The notes beneath the pieces were generated by a model that searched no databases, had not been told where the DNA came from, and saw nothing but the letters and a program-made list of their open reading frames with translations. DNA of 64,000 nucleotides from Candidatus Methylomirabilota bacterium (GTDB lineage Bacteria > Methylomirabilota > Methylomirabilia > Methylomirabilales > 2-02-FULL-66-22). Both the position numbers and the translations under genes were made by a program. Location: contig JACQVN010000009.1 of the NCBI GenBank assembly GCA_016209735.1, positions 113,986 to 177,985 on the forward strand, in the 5' to 3' direction. Shown here one piece after another: positions 47,331-57,099 of the stretch; the first letter of the stretch is position 1; every line of letters begins with the position of its first letter.

Positions 47331-48449
47331 ATGACACGCAGGGGATGGTTCTACGTCGGAGGATTCGGGCTGCTCGTGCTCTGCCTGCCGCTCCGCGTCT
47401 TGGCGGCCGAACCACAGGCGCCCCAGGGGCCCTCCGCCGAGGGGTACGTGGTGAAGAGAGGGGATACCCTCTGGGGGATCTCCAGGGATCTCTTCGACGA
47501 TCCGTTCCTCTGGCCGCGGATCTGGGAACGGAACCCGTTCATTAAGGACCCCAACCGCATCTATCCCGGGGATGCCCTGGCGCTGCCGGGCAAAGAATTG
47601 GTGCCGGCCCCGGAGCCGCCGAGGGTCGAGCCGCCGAAGCCCGCGGTCCCGGTTGCCAAGGCGCCGGAGCCTCCGTCCCCCCCGCCCGCCCCGGCTCCCC
47701 CGCCGCAGCCGGTAGTGGTTCCGCAGCCGCCACAGCCCCCGCTGAGCGAGTACGCCTTGGCGTGCATGCCGGTGGTGATGGACGAGGCGACATTGCTGGA
47801 GGGCTCCACCGGGAGAATCGTGCGCAGCGACAAAGACCAGTTGCTGATCTCCCAGCTCGACTCCGTCTTCGTCGCCCTGGCGGGAACCCAGACCTATTCG
47901 CCCGGCGACCGGCTGGTGGTGGTGCGGCCCGCGCAGCGGGTTGTGCAGCCCCTGTCCCAGAAGTCCTTGGGCCGTGCCATGTTGAGCCTTGGTATCCTCG
48001 AGGTCGCCGAGGTGAACGGATCCACCCTGAAGGCACGGGTGAGCTACACCTGCGGGGCCATGGCGATCGGGGATCTGGTCCAAACCTATCAACTGCCGCC
48101 GTATCCGATCGGAAAAGAGACGGAGCCGGCCACGCGGATGCTGGAGGGAATGATCGTGGAGCCCCTCCGGGGGGAGCTGTTGCTCGGCATGTATAGCATC
48201 GTCTTTGTGGATCTGGGGGCATCCCAGGGCACGGTGCCCGGGGATGTCTTCACCATCCTTCGGCCCAGCGCGGCGGTCATCGATGGGTCGGTCAGGAGCG
48301 GCCGGGTCTACCCCATGCCGCCAGAGCGGGTGGGCCAGGGGGTGGCCGTCCGGATCGGCCAGCAAGCGGCAACGGTGGTGCTGACCGTGACGGCCAAAGA
48401 GACGGCGACCGGGGACATGGTCGTTCTCAGCCGCCAGGCCAAGCCTTAG
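47331..48449 (+). CDS. LysM peptidoglycan-binding domain protein
   Basis: EGYVVKRGDTLWGISRDLFDDPFLWPRIWERNPFIKDPNRIYPGDAL plus Pro-rich linker. Confidence 0.9.
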   Translation: MTRRGWFYVGGFGLLVLCLPLRVLAAEPQAPQGPSAEGYVVKRGDTLWGISRDLFDDPFLWPRIWERNPFIKDPNRIYPGDALALPGKELVPAPEPPRVEPPKPAVPVAKAPEPPSPPPAPAPPPQPVVVPQPPQPPLSEYALACMPVVMDEATLLEGSTGRIVRSDKDQLLISQLDSVFVALAGTQTYSPGDRLVVVRPAQRVVQPLSQKSLGRAMLSLGILEVAEVNGSTLKARVSYTCGAMAIGDLVQTYQLPPYPIGKETEPATRMLEGMIVEPLRGELLLGMYSIVFVDLGASQGTVPGDVFTILRPSAAVIDGSVRSGRVYPMPPERVGQGVAVRIGQQAATVVLTVTAKETATGDMVVLSRQAKP

Positions 48450-48489
48450 CCCGCAACGTTCGCGAAAAGGACTCGCGAACATTGCGGGC
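48449..48489. repeat. Palindrome 1 (17-bp stem, 7-nt loop)
   Basis: GCCCGCAACGTTCGCGA-aaaggac-TCGCGAACATTGCGGGC. Confidence 0.85.
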
Positions 48490-48642
48490 GTACATGACCA
48501 ATGACCAATCCCGCCTATCCGCAAGATCCCGGACCGGGACGGCGGGATGACGAATGGTGGTGGGCGGAAAACAGCGCGCCGTCGAGACGGAACAGCAACG
48601 CCGGATCCATCATTCGGTCAGTGATCACGAGGGCTTCTATTA

Positions 48643-48685
48643 AGCCTGCATTGTTCGCGAGCTGTATTCGCGAACAATGCAGGCT
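48643..48685. repeat. Palindrome 2 (perfect 18-bp stem, 7-nt loop)
   Basis: AGCCTGCATTGTTCGCGA-gctgtat-TCGCGAACAATGCAGGCT. Confidence 0.9.
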
Positions 48686-48731
48686 GGGGGGGAGCGCCGT
48701 GGTCCGCGGGTCCCCGCCGCGGGGCGCCGCG

Positions 48732-49853
48732 ATGCCGGCGGCTGCGGCCGAATGCACGGAACGCGAGGCCCGCTGGGCCCTGGGGCTCGTCCCCCATCTG
48801 GGTGGGGTGGCGCTGGCAGGCCTGCTGGAGGCGTTCGGGTCCGCCCGGGGAGTATGGGAGGCCCCCCGGGATCGGCTGCGGGCCGTTCCCGGCGTGGGGC
48901 CTGCCACCGCCTTCGCCATTGCGGCGTTCCCCTGGGCCAAGAACCTCCGGGACGATCAACGGCGGGCCGCGGAAGCGGGTCTGGCCATCATCGTCTGGGG
49001 TGACGCCGATTATCCTGTCCTGCTGAACCGCATTGCCTCGCCACCTCCTGTGCTCTATCTGCGGGGTCACCTCTCCCCCGAGGATGCCGTCGCCATCGCC
49101 ATCGTGGGGGCGCGGCGCGCCACGGCCTATGGTCAGGATATGGCAGGGGAGATGGCCGGCGAGCTGGCGCGGCGGGGAGTGACGATCGTGAGCGGGCTGG
49201 CGCGCGGAATCGATGGCGCGGCGCACCAGGGCGCTCTCCAGGCGGCCGGGCGCACCGTGGCCGTTCTCGGCTGCGGGCTCGACACCGTCTATCCGCCCGA
49301 GCACGGCAGCCTGGCGAAGGAGGTGGAGCGGGCCGGGGCGCTCCTCAGCGAGTTTCCCGTCGGCACGCCGCCCGTTCGCCTCAACTTCCCGCGGCGGAAC
49401 CGCATCATCAGCGGGCTCAGCCTCGGGGTCGTCGTGGTCGAGGCGGGAATCGAGAGCGGGGCCCTGATCACCGCCCATCACGCCCTGGAGCAGGGGCGCG
49501 AAGTCTTCGCCGTTCCCGGGCGGGTTCATGCCCGCTACAGCGAGGGCTGTCACCGACTGATCAAGGCCGGCGCCAAACTCGTGGAGAGCTGGGAGGACGT
49601 GCTGGCGGAGCTGGTGCCCCAACTGAAGCGCGGCAGGCGCCTGAAGGGGGCCGCAGCACCTCTCCCGCCCTTGACGGCGGAGGAGTTACGGGTTTACGAT
49701 CTCTTGGCGCTGGGGTCCCGACACATCGACGTCCTCATTGGGGAGGCGGGTCTTCCCGGCGGCCGCGTTGCGTCAGTTCTCGTCACCCTGGAGATGAAGG
49801 GGGTCGTGCGGCAACTGGGCGGCAAGGTGTTCGAACGGCTGGACATCGGTTGA
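48732..49853 (+). CDS. dprA: DNA-processing protein DprA
   Basis: VAIVGARRATAYGQDMAGEMAGELARRGVTIVSGLARGIDGAAHQGAL...AVLGCGLDTVYPPEH. Confidence 0.94.
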   Translation: MPAAAAECTEREARWALGLVPHLGGVALAGLLEAFGSARGVWEAPRDRLRAVPGVGPATAFAIAAFPWAKNLRDDQRRAAEAGLAIIVWGDADYPVLLNRIASPPPVLYLRGHLSPEDAVAIAIVGARRATAYGQDMAGEMAGELARRGVTIVSGLARGIDGAAHQGALQAAGRTVAVLGCGLDTVYPPEHGSLAKEVERAGALLSEFPVGTPPVRLNFPRRNRIISGLSLGVVVVEAGIESGALITAHHALEQGREVFAVPGRVHARYSEGCHRLIKAGAKLVESWEDVLAELVPQLKRGRRLKGAAAPLPPLTAEELRVYDLLALGSRHIDVLIGEAGLPGGRVASVLVTLEMKGVVRQLGGKVFERLDIG

Positions 49854-49884
49854 TCCGCGGCGCGTTCCGGATGGCGGATCGGGC

Positions 49885-49913
49885 ACCCAAGGCTGTGACG
49901 GCCTTGGGTTTTC
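49885..49913 (+). terminator. Rho-independent terminator after dprA
   Basis: ACCCAAGGC-tgtgacg-GCCTTGGGTTTT. Confidence 0.7.
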
Positions 49914-50141
49914 GCATCTGGGAGGGGCGGGCTCAGCCCAAGGATTGCAGTTGAACCACAAAGCGTGTAGCACACGCAGAGAAGGGCTGCATGCCGCCGG
50001 GGTGACTGACGGGAGACGGAGGACCGAGGACGGGAGGCCGGTCCACGGTCTTCCGTCCTCGGTCAGAGGACATGCATCGCCTCTCGGCGGTTTCTGCGAT
50101 CTCTGCGGTGAAGCATCCCTGTTGAATAGGAGTCTGGAAGC

Positions 50142-52637
50142 GTGGCCAAGTCGCTAGTCATCGTCGAATCGCCGGCCAAGGCGAAGACCATCAACAAGTT
50201 CCTGGGGGCGCGCTACGTGGTCAAGGCGTCCATGGGGCACGTTCGCGATCTGCCGACCAAGACACTGGCAGTGGACGTCGAGCGGAATTTCAAGCCCGAG
50301 TACAAGGTGGTGCCGGGACGCGAAAAGGTCCTGACCGAGCTGAAGAAGGCCGCCAAGGCGGCGGAGTCCATCTATCTCGCCGCTGACCCCGACCGGGAGG
50401 GGGAGGCCATCTGCTGGCACCTGGCCCAGGAGTTGAAGGCGGCGAAGAAGCCCGTCCATCGCGTGACCTTCAACGAGATCACCAAGCGGGCGGTGCAAGA
50501 GGCCTTCGAGCATCCCATGCATATCGACCAGCGCAAAGTGGACGCCCAGCAGGCCCGGCGGATCCTGGACCGGCTGGTGGGGTACAAGATCAGCCCGCTG
50601 CTCTGGGAAAAAGTTCGGCGGGGAATCTCCGCCGGCCGCGTCCAGTCGGTGGCGCTCCGGCTGGTGGTAGACCGCGAGCGCGAGGTCCGGGCCTTTGTGC
50701 CCACCGAGTACTGGAGCATCACGGCCCGGTGTGCGCGCCCGGACGGGAGCGGCCCCGAGTTCCCGGCCCGCCTCCTGCGCGTGGCCGGGGAGAAGGTCCA
50801 GATTCCCTCGCAGGCCGCCGCGGAGGCGCTGCTGGCCGAGCTCACGCCGCTCCGCGAGGCCTTTCGGGTCTCCGCGCTGGTCAAGAAGCAGAAGCGGCGA
50901 AATCCCGTGCCGCCCTTCACGACCAGCAAGCTCCAGCAGGAGGCGGCCCGGAAGCTCCGGTTTCCCGCCAGAAAGACCATGCAGGTGGCTCAGCAGCTTT
51001 ACGAAGGGATCGAGCTGGACGGAGGCGAGGCCATGGGCCTCATCACCTACATGCGGACCGACTCCACCCGCGTCTCGCCGGAGGCACAGGGCGAAGGCCG
51101 GGACTATATCGCCCGGCGGTACGGCGCCGAGTTCCTGCCGGAGCGGCCGCCGGTCTACCGGAGCGGCCAGGGGGCCCAGGAGGCGCACGAGGCCATCCGG
51201 CCCACCTCCGTGTTGCGCGAGCCCTCGCAGGTCGCGTCCGGCCTGACGCGGGATCAGCTCGCCCTGTATACCTTGATCTGGAATCGATTCGTGGCCTCCC
51301 AGATGCGCCCGGCCCTCTTCGACGCCACCACGGTGGACATCGCCGCCGGACGGATGCTCTTCCGGGCCACCGGCCAGCACATGACCTTCGCCGGCTTCAT
51401 GCAGGTGTACGTCGAGGGGCACGACGAGCCCGCCGGCGGCAGGGCCGGCGAGCCGCGCGAGGCCGAGGCAGAGGAGGACGACGAGGAGCACGCCCTGCCC
51501 CCGCTGGCGGAAGGAGAGCTGGTGGCCTGCCGCGCCCTGACGCCTCTCCAGCACTTCACCCAGCCGCCGCCCCGCTACACCGAGGCGTCCCTCGTCAAGG
51601 AGCTGGAGGAGCTGGGAATCGGGCGGCCGAGCACCTACGCCGCCATCCTGAGCGTTATCCAGAACCGCGACTACGCGGTCAAGGCGGAGGGGAAGTTCCG
51701 CCCCACGGAGCTGGGGGAGATCGTGACGGATCTCTTGATCGAGGGATTTCCCCGCATCCTGGATCCCGGCTTCACCGCCCAGATGGAGACGAAGCTGGAC
51801 GAGATCGAGGAAGGGACCGCCGACTGGCTAGAGGCCATGCAGACCTTCTATGCGGCCTTCACGCGCTGGCTCGAAAAGGCCCAACAGAAGATGAAGAACG
51901 TGAAGGCCATGGAGGAGCCCACCGACCAGGTCTGCGAGAAGTGCGGCCGCACCATGGTGATCAAGTGGGGCCGGTTCGGGAAGTTCCTGGCCTGCTCCGG
52001 CTACCCGGATTGCAAGAACACCAAGGAGCTGTCGGGCAACGGGAACGGGGAGCCCGCGGCGGGGACGAACGGCCAGGGCACGACCGTGGGGGAGGGGCAA
52101 CCCTGCGAGAACTGCGGGAAGCCCATGGTCTTGAAGCGGGGCCGGTTCGGCCCCTTCCTGGCCTGCTCGGGATACCCGGAGTGCCGGACCGTCGTGCGGG
52201 TTTCCCGGAAGGCCGCGCAGCTTCCGCCGGAGCCCACCAACGAGACCTGCGAGGCGTGCGGGGCGCCCATGGTCATTCGCACGGGCCGCTTCGGCCGGTT
52301 CATCTCCTGCAGCAGCTACCCCAAGTGCAAGACGGTGAAGCCCATTCCCATCGGCGTCAACTGCCCCAAGTGCGGGGCGGCCTTGTCCGAGCGACGAAGC
52401 AAGCGCGGGCGCACCTTCTACGGCTGCACCGCCTATCCGAAGTGCGACTTCACCCTCTGGAACCGGCCGGTCCCGGAAGCCTGCCCGACCTGCCACGCCC
52501 CCTTCCTGCTGGAGAAGCGCCTCAAGGCCGGCCTGACCCTCCAGTGCGCCACCGAGGGCTGCAAGTACAAGCGCCTGGTGGAAGCGCCGGCGCCTACCGG
52601 GGCAATGCCCAGTGAGGCAATGGCTAAGAGCAACTGA
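50142..52637 (+). CDS. topA: DNA topoisomerase I
   Basis: SLVIVESPAKAKTINKFLG...GLITYMRTDSTRVS; C-terminal four-Cys zinc ribbons. Confidence 0.96.
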   Translation: MAKSLVIVESPAKAKTINKFLGARYVVKASMGHVRDLPTKTLAVDVERNFKPEYKVVPGREKVLTELKKAAKAAESIYLAADPDREGEAICWHLAQELKAAKKPVHRVTFNEITKRAVQEAFEHPMHIDQRKVDAQQARRILDRLVGYKISPLLWEKVRRGISAGRVQSVALRLVVDREREVRAFVPTEYWSITARCARPDGSGPEFPARLLRVAGEKVQIPSQAAAEALLAELTPLREAFRVSALVKKQKRRNPVPPFTTSKLQQEAARKLRFPARKTMQVAQQLYEGIELDGGEAMGLITYMRTDSTRVSPEAQGEGRDYIARRYGAEFLPERPPVYRSGQGAQEAHEAIRPTSVLREPSQVASGLTRDQLALYTLIWNRFVASQMRPALFDATTVDIAAGRMLFRATGQHMTFAGFMQVYVEGHDEPAGGRAGEPREAEAEEDDEEHALPPLAEGELVACRALTPLQHFTQPPPRYTEASLVKELEELGIGRPSTYAAILSVIQNRDYAVKAEGKFRPTELGEIVTDLLIEGFPRILDPGFTAQMETKLDEIEEGTADWLEAMQTFYAAFTRWLEKAQQKMKNVKAMEEPTDQVCEKCGRTMVIKWGRFGKFLACSGYPDCKNTKELSGNGNGEPAAGTNGQGTTVGEGQPCENCGKPMVLKRGRFGPFLACSGYPECRTVVRVSRKAAQLPPEPTNETCEACGAPMVIRTGRFGRFISCSSYPKCKTVKPIPIGVNCPKCGAALSERRSKRGRTFYGCTAYPKCDFTLWNRPVPEACPTCHAPFLLEKRLKAGLTLQCATEGCKYKRLVEAPAPTGAMPSEAMAKSN

Positions 52638-52640
52638 CCA

Positions 52641-52730
52641 ATTTGCGATTTGCGATTTCCGATTTGCGATTCGGACCCGATCCGCCCCCGCGTCCTTCAA
52701 ATCGAAAATCGCAAATCGCAAATCGCAAAT
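52641..52730. repeat. Heptamer-stem hairpin, copy 1
   Basis: (TTTGCGA)n arm, interior GATCCGCCCCCGCGTCCTTCAAATCG, (AATCGCA)n arm. Confidence 0.85.
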
Positions 52731-52734
52731 GCCC

Positions 52735-53270
52735 TCCTGCCCCCTGGTTCTTCCCGCCCACCCTGAGCCCGTCGAAGGGTGGCCTCTGGCCTCTGACCAC
52801 TGGCCTCCGCCCTTCCCATTCCGCATTCATCATTCCGCATTCGGTACTGCCCCCTGCCTTCCCGCCTTCGGCGGGATTTCGTCACGCCATGGCGTGACTC
52901 AACCTGCTGCCCCCTGGTTCTGATCCCTGCCCGCTGCCCGCTGCCTCCTGCCCCCTGATCCCCGTCCTTCCCATTCCGCATTCCGTCCCTCGACACGCTC
53001 GGGACGCCCTGAGCTAGTCGAAGGGCGCATTCATCATTCCGCATTCGACCCTGCCCCCTACTCCCCTGGACGGGGCTCATGGCTCATAGCTCATGGCCAA
53101 GACCGGTCCCCCATGAGCCATCAGCCATCAGCCACGAGCGAGTTACCGTCCATGGTCCATCGTCCATCGTCCATGGTTCCGACCTCTGCCCTCGGACCTC
53201 GGACCTCCGACCTCTGGTTCCTGCCATTCCGCATTCATCATTCCGCATTCGGTACTGCCCCCTGCCCCCG
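52735..53270. repeat. Dense degenerate heptamer arrays
   Basis: attccgc attcatc attccgc attcggt; ccatggt ccatcgt ccatcgt ccatggt; cctcgga cctcgga cctccga cctctgg. Confidence 0.85.
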
Positions 53271-53271
53271 C

Positions 53272-54777
53272 TTAGCTCTCCTCGACGAACACCTCTTCTC
53301 GCTTCTTGCGTATGGCTGGGACGACGATGAGAATCAATAGGGCGGCGGCCATCAGCAACATGGTCAGCGAGATCGGTCGCCGGAAGAACACCGTGAAGTC
53401 GCCGCGGGACAGCACCAGGGCGCGCCGCAGGTTCTCCTCCAGCATCGGGCCGAGGATGAACCCCAGCAGCAGCGGGGCCGGCTCGCAGCCCAACTTTGCG
53501 AAGATGTAACCAAGGATTCCGAAGGCAATGGCGACCCAGACCTCGAACACATTGTTGTTGGCGGTGTAGGAACCGACGGTGCAGATCAGCACGATGGCCG
53601 GGTACAGCAGCCGATAGGGCACCCGGAGCAGCTTGACCCAGATGCCGATCAACGGCAGATTCAGAACCACCAGCATCAGGTTGCCGATCCACATGCTGAC
53701 GATCAGCCCCCAGAAGAGGTCCGGCGGCTTGTTCATGACCTGGGGCCCGGGCTGGATGTTGTGGATCATCAGGGCACCGACCATCAGCGCCATCACGGCG
53801 TTCGAAGGGATGCCCAGCCTCAAGAGCGGGATGAAGGAGGTCTGAGCACCGGCGTTGTTGGCCGATTCCGGGCCGGCCACCCCCTCGATGGCGCCCTTGC
53901 CGAACCGGGACGGGTCCTTGGCGAGCTTCTTCTCCACGGTGTAGGACGCAAAGGCGGACAGGGTCGCACCGCCGCCCGACAGAATCCCGAGCATCGTGCC
54001 CAGGGCGGTCCCCCGCAAGATCGCCGGAAACACCTGCTTGAATTCGGCCCATGTCATCCACAAGCCCGTGACGTTTTCGGTGAATACGTGGCGGCCACTT
54101 TTCTGTTCGAGATTGACAGCGATCTCGGCAAAGGCAAAGAGACCCATCGCCAGCCCGACGAAGCCGATCCCGTCAGTGAGTTCCGGCGCCTCAAAGGAGA
54201 AGCGGGCCATGCCGGATTCCACGTCGGTGCCAACAATCCCCAGCAGCAGGCCGAGGATGATCATCAAGATGGCCTTCAGCACCGAGCCGTGGGCCAGCAC
54301 CACGGCGGAGAGCAGGCCGAGCACCATCAGCGAAAAATACTCCGCGGCGTCGAACTTGAGCGCCAATTCGACCAGTGGCGGGGCAAAGGCGGCGATCACC
54401 ACCGTCGCCACGTATCCGGCAAAGAACGACCCCAGAGCGGAAACGCACAGCGCCGCGCCGGCCCGCCCCTGCCGGGCCATCTGGTGGCCATCGAGGACGG
54501 TGACGACCGACGAGATCTCGCCGGGAATATTGACCAGGATGGCGTTCGTCGAGCCGCCATAGGACGCGCCGTAGTAAATGCCGGCGAGCATGATCAGTGC
54601 CGACACCGGCGGCAGATAATAGGTTATGGGCAGCAGCATGGCGATCGTCGGGACCGGGCCAATGCCGGGGAGGACCCCGATCAGCGTGCCCAGCAGGGTG
54701 CCGACAAATGCATAGAACAAGTTGAGCGGCGTCACCGCCACGCCTAAGCCTAGGGCGAGGTTGCCGAACAAATCCAT
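53272..54777 (-). CDS. tctA: Tripartite tricarboxylate transporter permease TctA
   Basis: GTLIGVLPGIGPVPTIAMLLPITYYLPPVSALIMLAGIYYGASYGGSTNAILVNIPGE. Confidence 0.95.
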   Translation of the reverse strand: MDLFGNLALGLGVAVTPLNLFYAFVGTLLGTLIGVLPGIGPVPTIAMLLPITYYLPPVSALIMLAGIYYGASYGGSTNAILVNIPGEISSVVTVLDGHQMARQGRAGAALCVSALGSFFAGYVATVVIAAFAPPLVELALKFDAAEYFSLMVLGLLSAVVLAHGSVLKAILMIILGLLLGIVGTDVESGMARFSFEAPELTDGIGFVGLAMGLFAFAEIAVNLEQKSGRHVFTENVTGLWMTWAEFKQVFPAILRGTALGTMLGILSGGGATLSAFASYTVEKKLAKDPSRFGKGAIEGVAGPESANNAGAQTSFIPLLRLGIPSNAVMALMVGALMIHNIQPGPQVMNKPPDLFWGLIVSMWIGNLMLVVLNLPLIGIWVKLLRVPYRLLYPAIVLICTVGSYTANNNVFEVWVAIAFGILGYIFAKLGCEPAPLLLGFILGPMLEENLRRALVLSRGDFTVFFRRPISLTMLLMAAALLILIVVPAIRKKREEVFVEES

Positions 54778-55241
54778 CAGCGCCCTCCCCCGAGGAAGAC
54801 CGGCCACACCGGCAATGGCACCCCCAGACCGTAGATGAACACCGCGACCATGGATGCCGCCTGAATGGCGCCGCTGAGGAGCGCCTCCCTCCACCCGAAC
54901 TCGTCGCTGGCCACGGAAGATACGAAAACCAAGGCCAGGCTGGCGACCACCAGCCCCAGCCACTGGGCCGCCAGACCCCAGACCAGCACGCTCAGTAAGA
55001 CAATACTCAGCGGTCGCCAGTGCCAGCGGGACATCGGCTCGCCCCCGGATCGACAACCAGAGAGGCTGAGGAGGCTGCCCAACCCGAGAAGCAGGATGCC
55101 GAGGATACGGGGAAAATAACCGGGACCCATGCGGGAGGCGGTGCCCAGGGGGTAGGACCGTGCGATCACCAGCGCCGCCAGACCGAACGCCATGAATAAC
55201 AGCCCGGCGGCAAAGTCCTTGGGGTTGCGAATCAGCGGCAT
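54777..55241 (-). CDS. tctB: Tripartite tricarboxylate transporter TctB family protein
   Basis: DFAAGLLFMAFGLAALVIARSYPLGTASRMGPGYFPRILGILLLGLG. Confidence 0.9.
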   Translation of the reverse strand: MPLIRNPKDFAAGLLFMAFGLAALVIARSYPLGTASRMGPGYFPRILGILLLGLGSLLSLSGCRSGGEPMSRWHWRPLSIVLLSVLVWGLAAQWLGLVVASLALVFVSSVASDEFGWREALLSGAIQAASMVAVFIYGLGVPLPVWPVFLGGGR

Positions 55242-55246
55242 GCCGG

Positions 55247-56206
55247 CTACTCCGCCTTGGCGCCGGAGGTCTTCACGACGTCGGCAAAGCGCTTGAGCTC
55301 GGAGATCATGAACTGCTCAAACTCCTCCGGCGTGCCGCCACGGATCTGCGCCGCGAATTCCAGTATGCGCTTCTTTATTTCCGGGGTTTGCAGAACCGCA
55401 TTGGCCTCTTTGTTCACCCGATTGACGATTTCCCTGGGGGTCCCCGCCGGGCCCACAATACCGTACCAGACTTCCATGTACACGCCGGGGATGCCGAGTT
55501 CGTCGAACGTTGGCACATTCGGGATCGCCGGGTTCCGCGACTTGGAGGTCACCGCAAGCGCCTTGAGTCGTCCGGCAGCGACGTGGACCAGGGCCGGCGG
55601 GGTATCGAGCATCAGGTCCAGATGGCCCGCAACCAGGGCCGTCCCTGCGGGGCCGGCGCCCTTGAAGGCCACATGAACCATGTCGATCTTCGCAGCGGTA
55701 CTGAGCATGACGCCCGACAGATGCTGGGAGGACCCGACGCCGCCCGAACCGAAGTTGAGCTTGCCGGGATTGGCCTTCGCATACGCGACCAGTTCCTGCG
55801 CCGAGTTGAAGCGTGAGGCGGCCGGAACCACCAGGATGTTCGGCACAGTCCACAGGAGCACGATCGGCGTGAAGCTCTTGATGGGATCGAAGCCGAGCCG
55901 GGAGTAGAGGTACGGGTTGACGGAGTGCGGGCTGAGGGACCCCATGAGCAGGGCGTAGCCATCCGGCTTCTCGCGCGCGGCCAGCTCGGTGCCGACGTTG
56001 CCCCCCGCCCCTGCTCTATTTTCAACGGCAATGGGCTGTCCGAGTCGTTCCGCCAGCGGCTGCGAGATCATCCGCGCCGTGGTGTCTACGCCGCCGCCCG
56101 GGGCGAAGGGCACGATCATTCGGATCGGTTTGGATGGGTAGGTCTGCGCCTGGGCAAGTCCCGCCAGAGCCAAGAGGATCGCGCCAATCCACGCATGCTA
56201 GATCAT
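55247..56206 (-). CDS. tctC: Tripartite tricarboxylate transporter SBP TctC; in-frame stop at codon 3 of the apparent ATG
   Basis: QTYPSKPIRMIVPFAPGGGVDTTARMISQPLAERLGQPIAVENRAGAGGNVG; ATG-ATC-TAG at 56206-56198 after AGGAGGG. Confidence 0.85.
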
Positions 56207-56224
56207 GGTTTCCCTCCTTGCTGG

Positions 56225-56653
56225 TCAGTGAACGAGGTGGCGCCGCACTGCCGTGATGTAGGCTTTGGCGTCGGTGATCAGCCGCCGAGAGGCGTGGAAG
56301 AGCAGGCGGGTGTCTAGCCGGTCGTACTGGTGGACAATCAGATTCCGGATCCTCACGTAGCGGTCGATGAATCGCCCGGCCAGAGCGGATGGCAAGATGC
56401 CGAGGTCTCGAACTTGTTCGAATGACCCTCGCGCGTGCGGCGCAGGCGAGCCTCGGGCATGCGCGATAAGCAGGTCGTTCGTGTCGCTCGCCATTTCCAC
56501 AAGAATCTGGGTCAGTCGCTCGACGATGCGCTGGTCGCCTTTGCGACCGGCGTAGCGGGCGTAGGGTTGCCTCAAGTATGGCGAGATTTCGTCTATCGAC
56601 TCGGCCAGGCGCGTCAACTTCTCCTGGATGAGCGCGCGGTGTTCCGGTTCCAT
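56225..56653 (-). CDS. HepT-like toxin (DUF86)
   Basis: RNLIVHQY matches RX4HXY. Confidence 0.85.
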   Translation of the reverse strand: MEPEHRALIQEKLTRLAESIDEISPYLRQPYARYAGRKGDQRIVERLTQILVEMASDTNDLLIAHARGSPAPHARGSFEQVRDLGILPSALAGRFIDRYVRIRNLIVHQYDRLDTRLLFHASRRLITDAKAYITAVRRHLVH

Positions 56654-57054
56654 CGTTTCACCTGGCGATCCAGATAGGCGTCCCGGCGCAGCCGATACTT
56701 GTAATCGTCGTCGTAGCGGCGGGCGGCATAAGACTGAAACTGCCAAAAGAGCATCGGCTGCCGTTCGTAGAGGGCGCGTCCGGTGGTGGCAACCTGGAAG
56801 AGCAGCAGCGAGCCTGCCTCATTCAGAAAGACAACGTCCACTTCGGCGGCCTCGGGAAAGGCCCGCTCCAGCGCAGCGGCAACCTCCAGTCTCAACGAGT
56901 CAGCCTCAAGACGTCCCGGCTGACGCCTCACCGCGACATCCACGTCACTCCCGGCGCGCGCCCGGCCGCTGACATGGGATCCGAATAGCACGACCAAATC
57001 GAGGCCGTACTTGCGCGCCACGCGCTTCACGAGCTTCTCGTCGACCGAAATCAT
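56614..57054 (-). CDS. MntA-like nucleotidyltransferase antitoxin
   Basis: GSHVSGRARAGSDVD matches GSX10DXD; overlaps the HepT-like gene. Confidence 0.88.
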   Translation of the reverse strand: MISVDEKLVKRVARKYGLDLVVLFGSHVSGRARAGSDVDVAVRRQPGRLEADSLRLEVAAALERAFPEAAEVDVVFLNEAGSLLLFQVATTGRALYERQPMLFWQFQSYAARRYDDDYKYRLRRDAYLDRQVKRWNRNTARSSRRS

Positions 57055-57099
57055 GGCGGAATTGTATCAGCCCGTGAACCGCGGAGCAAGTGCGGGCGC

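Noticed and set aside
52757-52781. CCCTGAGCCCGTCGAAGGG palindromes (also near 57414 and 33290) as novel elements
   Set aside because: This resembles a widespread intergenic CTTCGACxxGCTCAGGG-type repeat seen in many bacterial genomes; noted but not reported as novel.
52641-53270. CRISPR array
   Set aside because: Units are 7 bp with no 25-40 bp repeats, no uniform spacers and no cas genes in the window.
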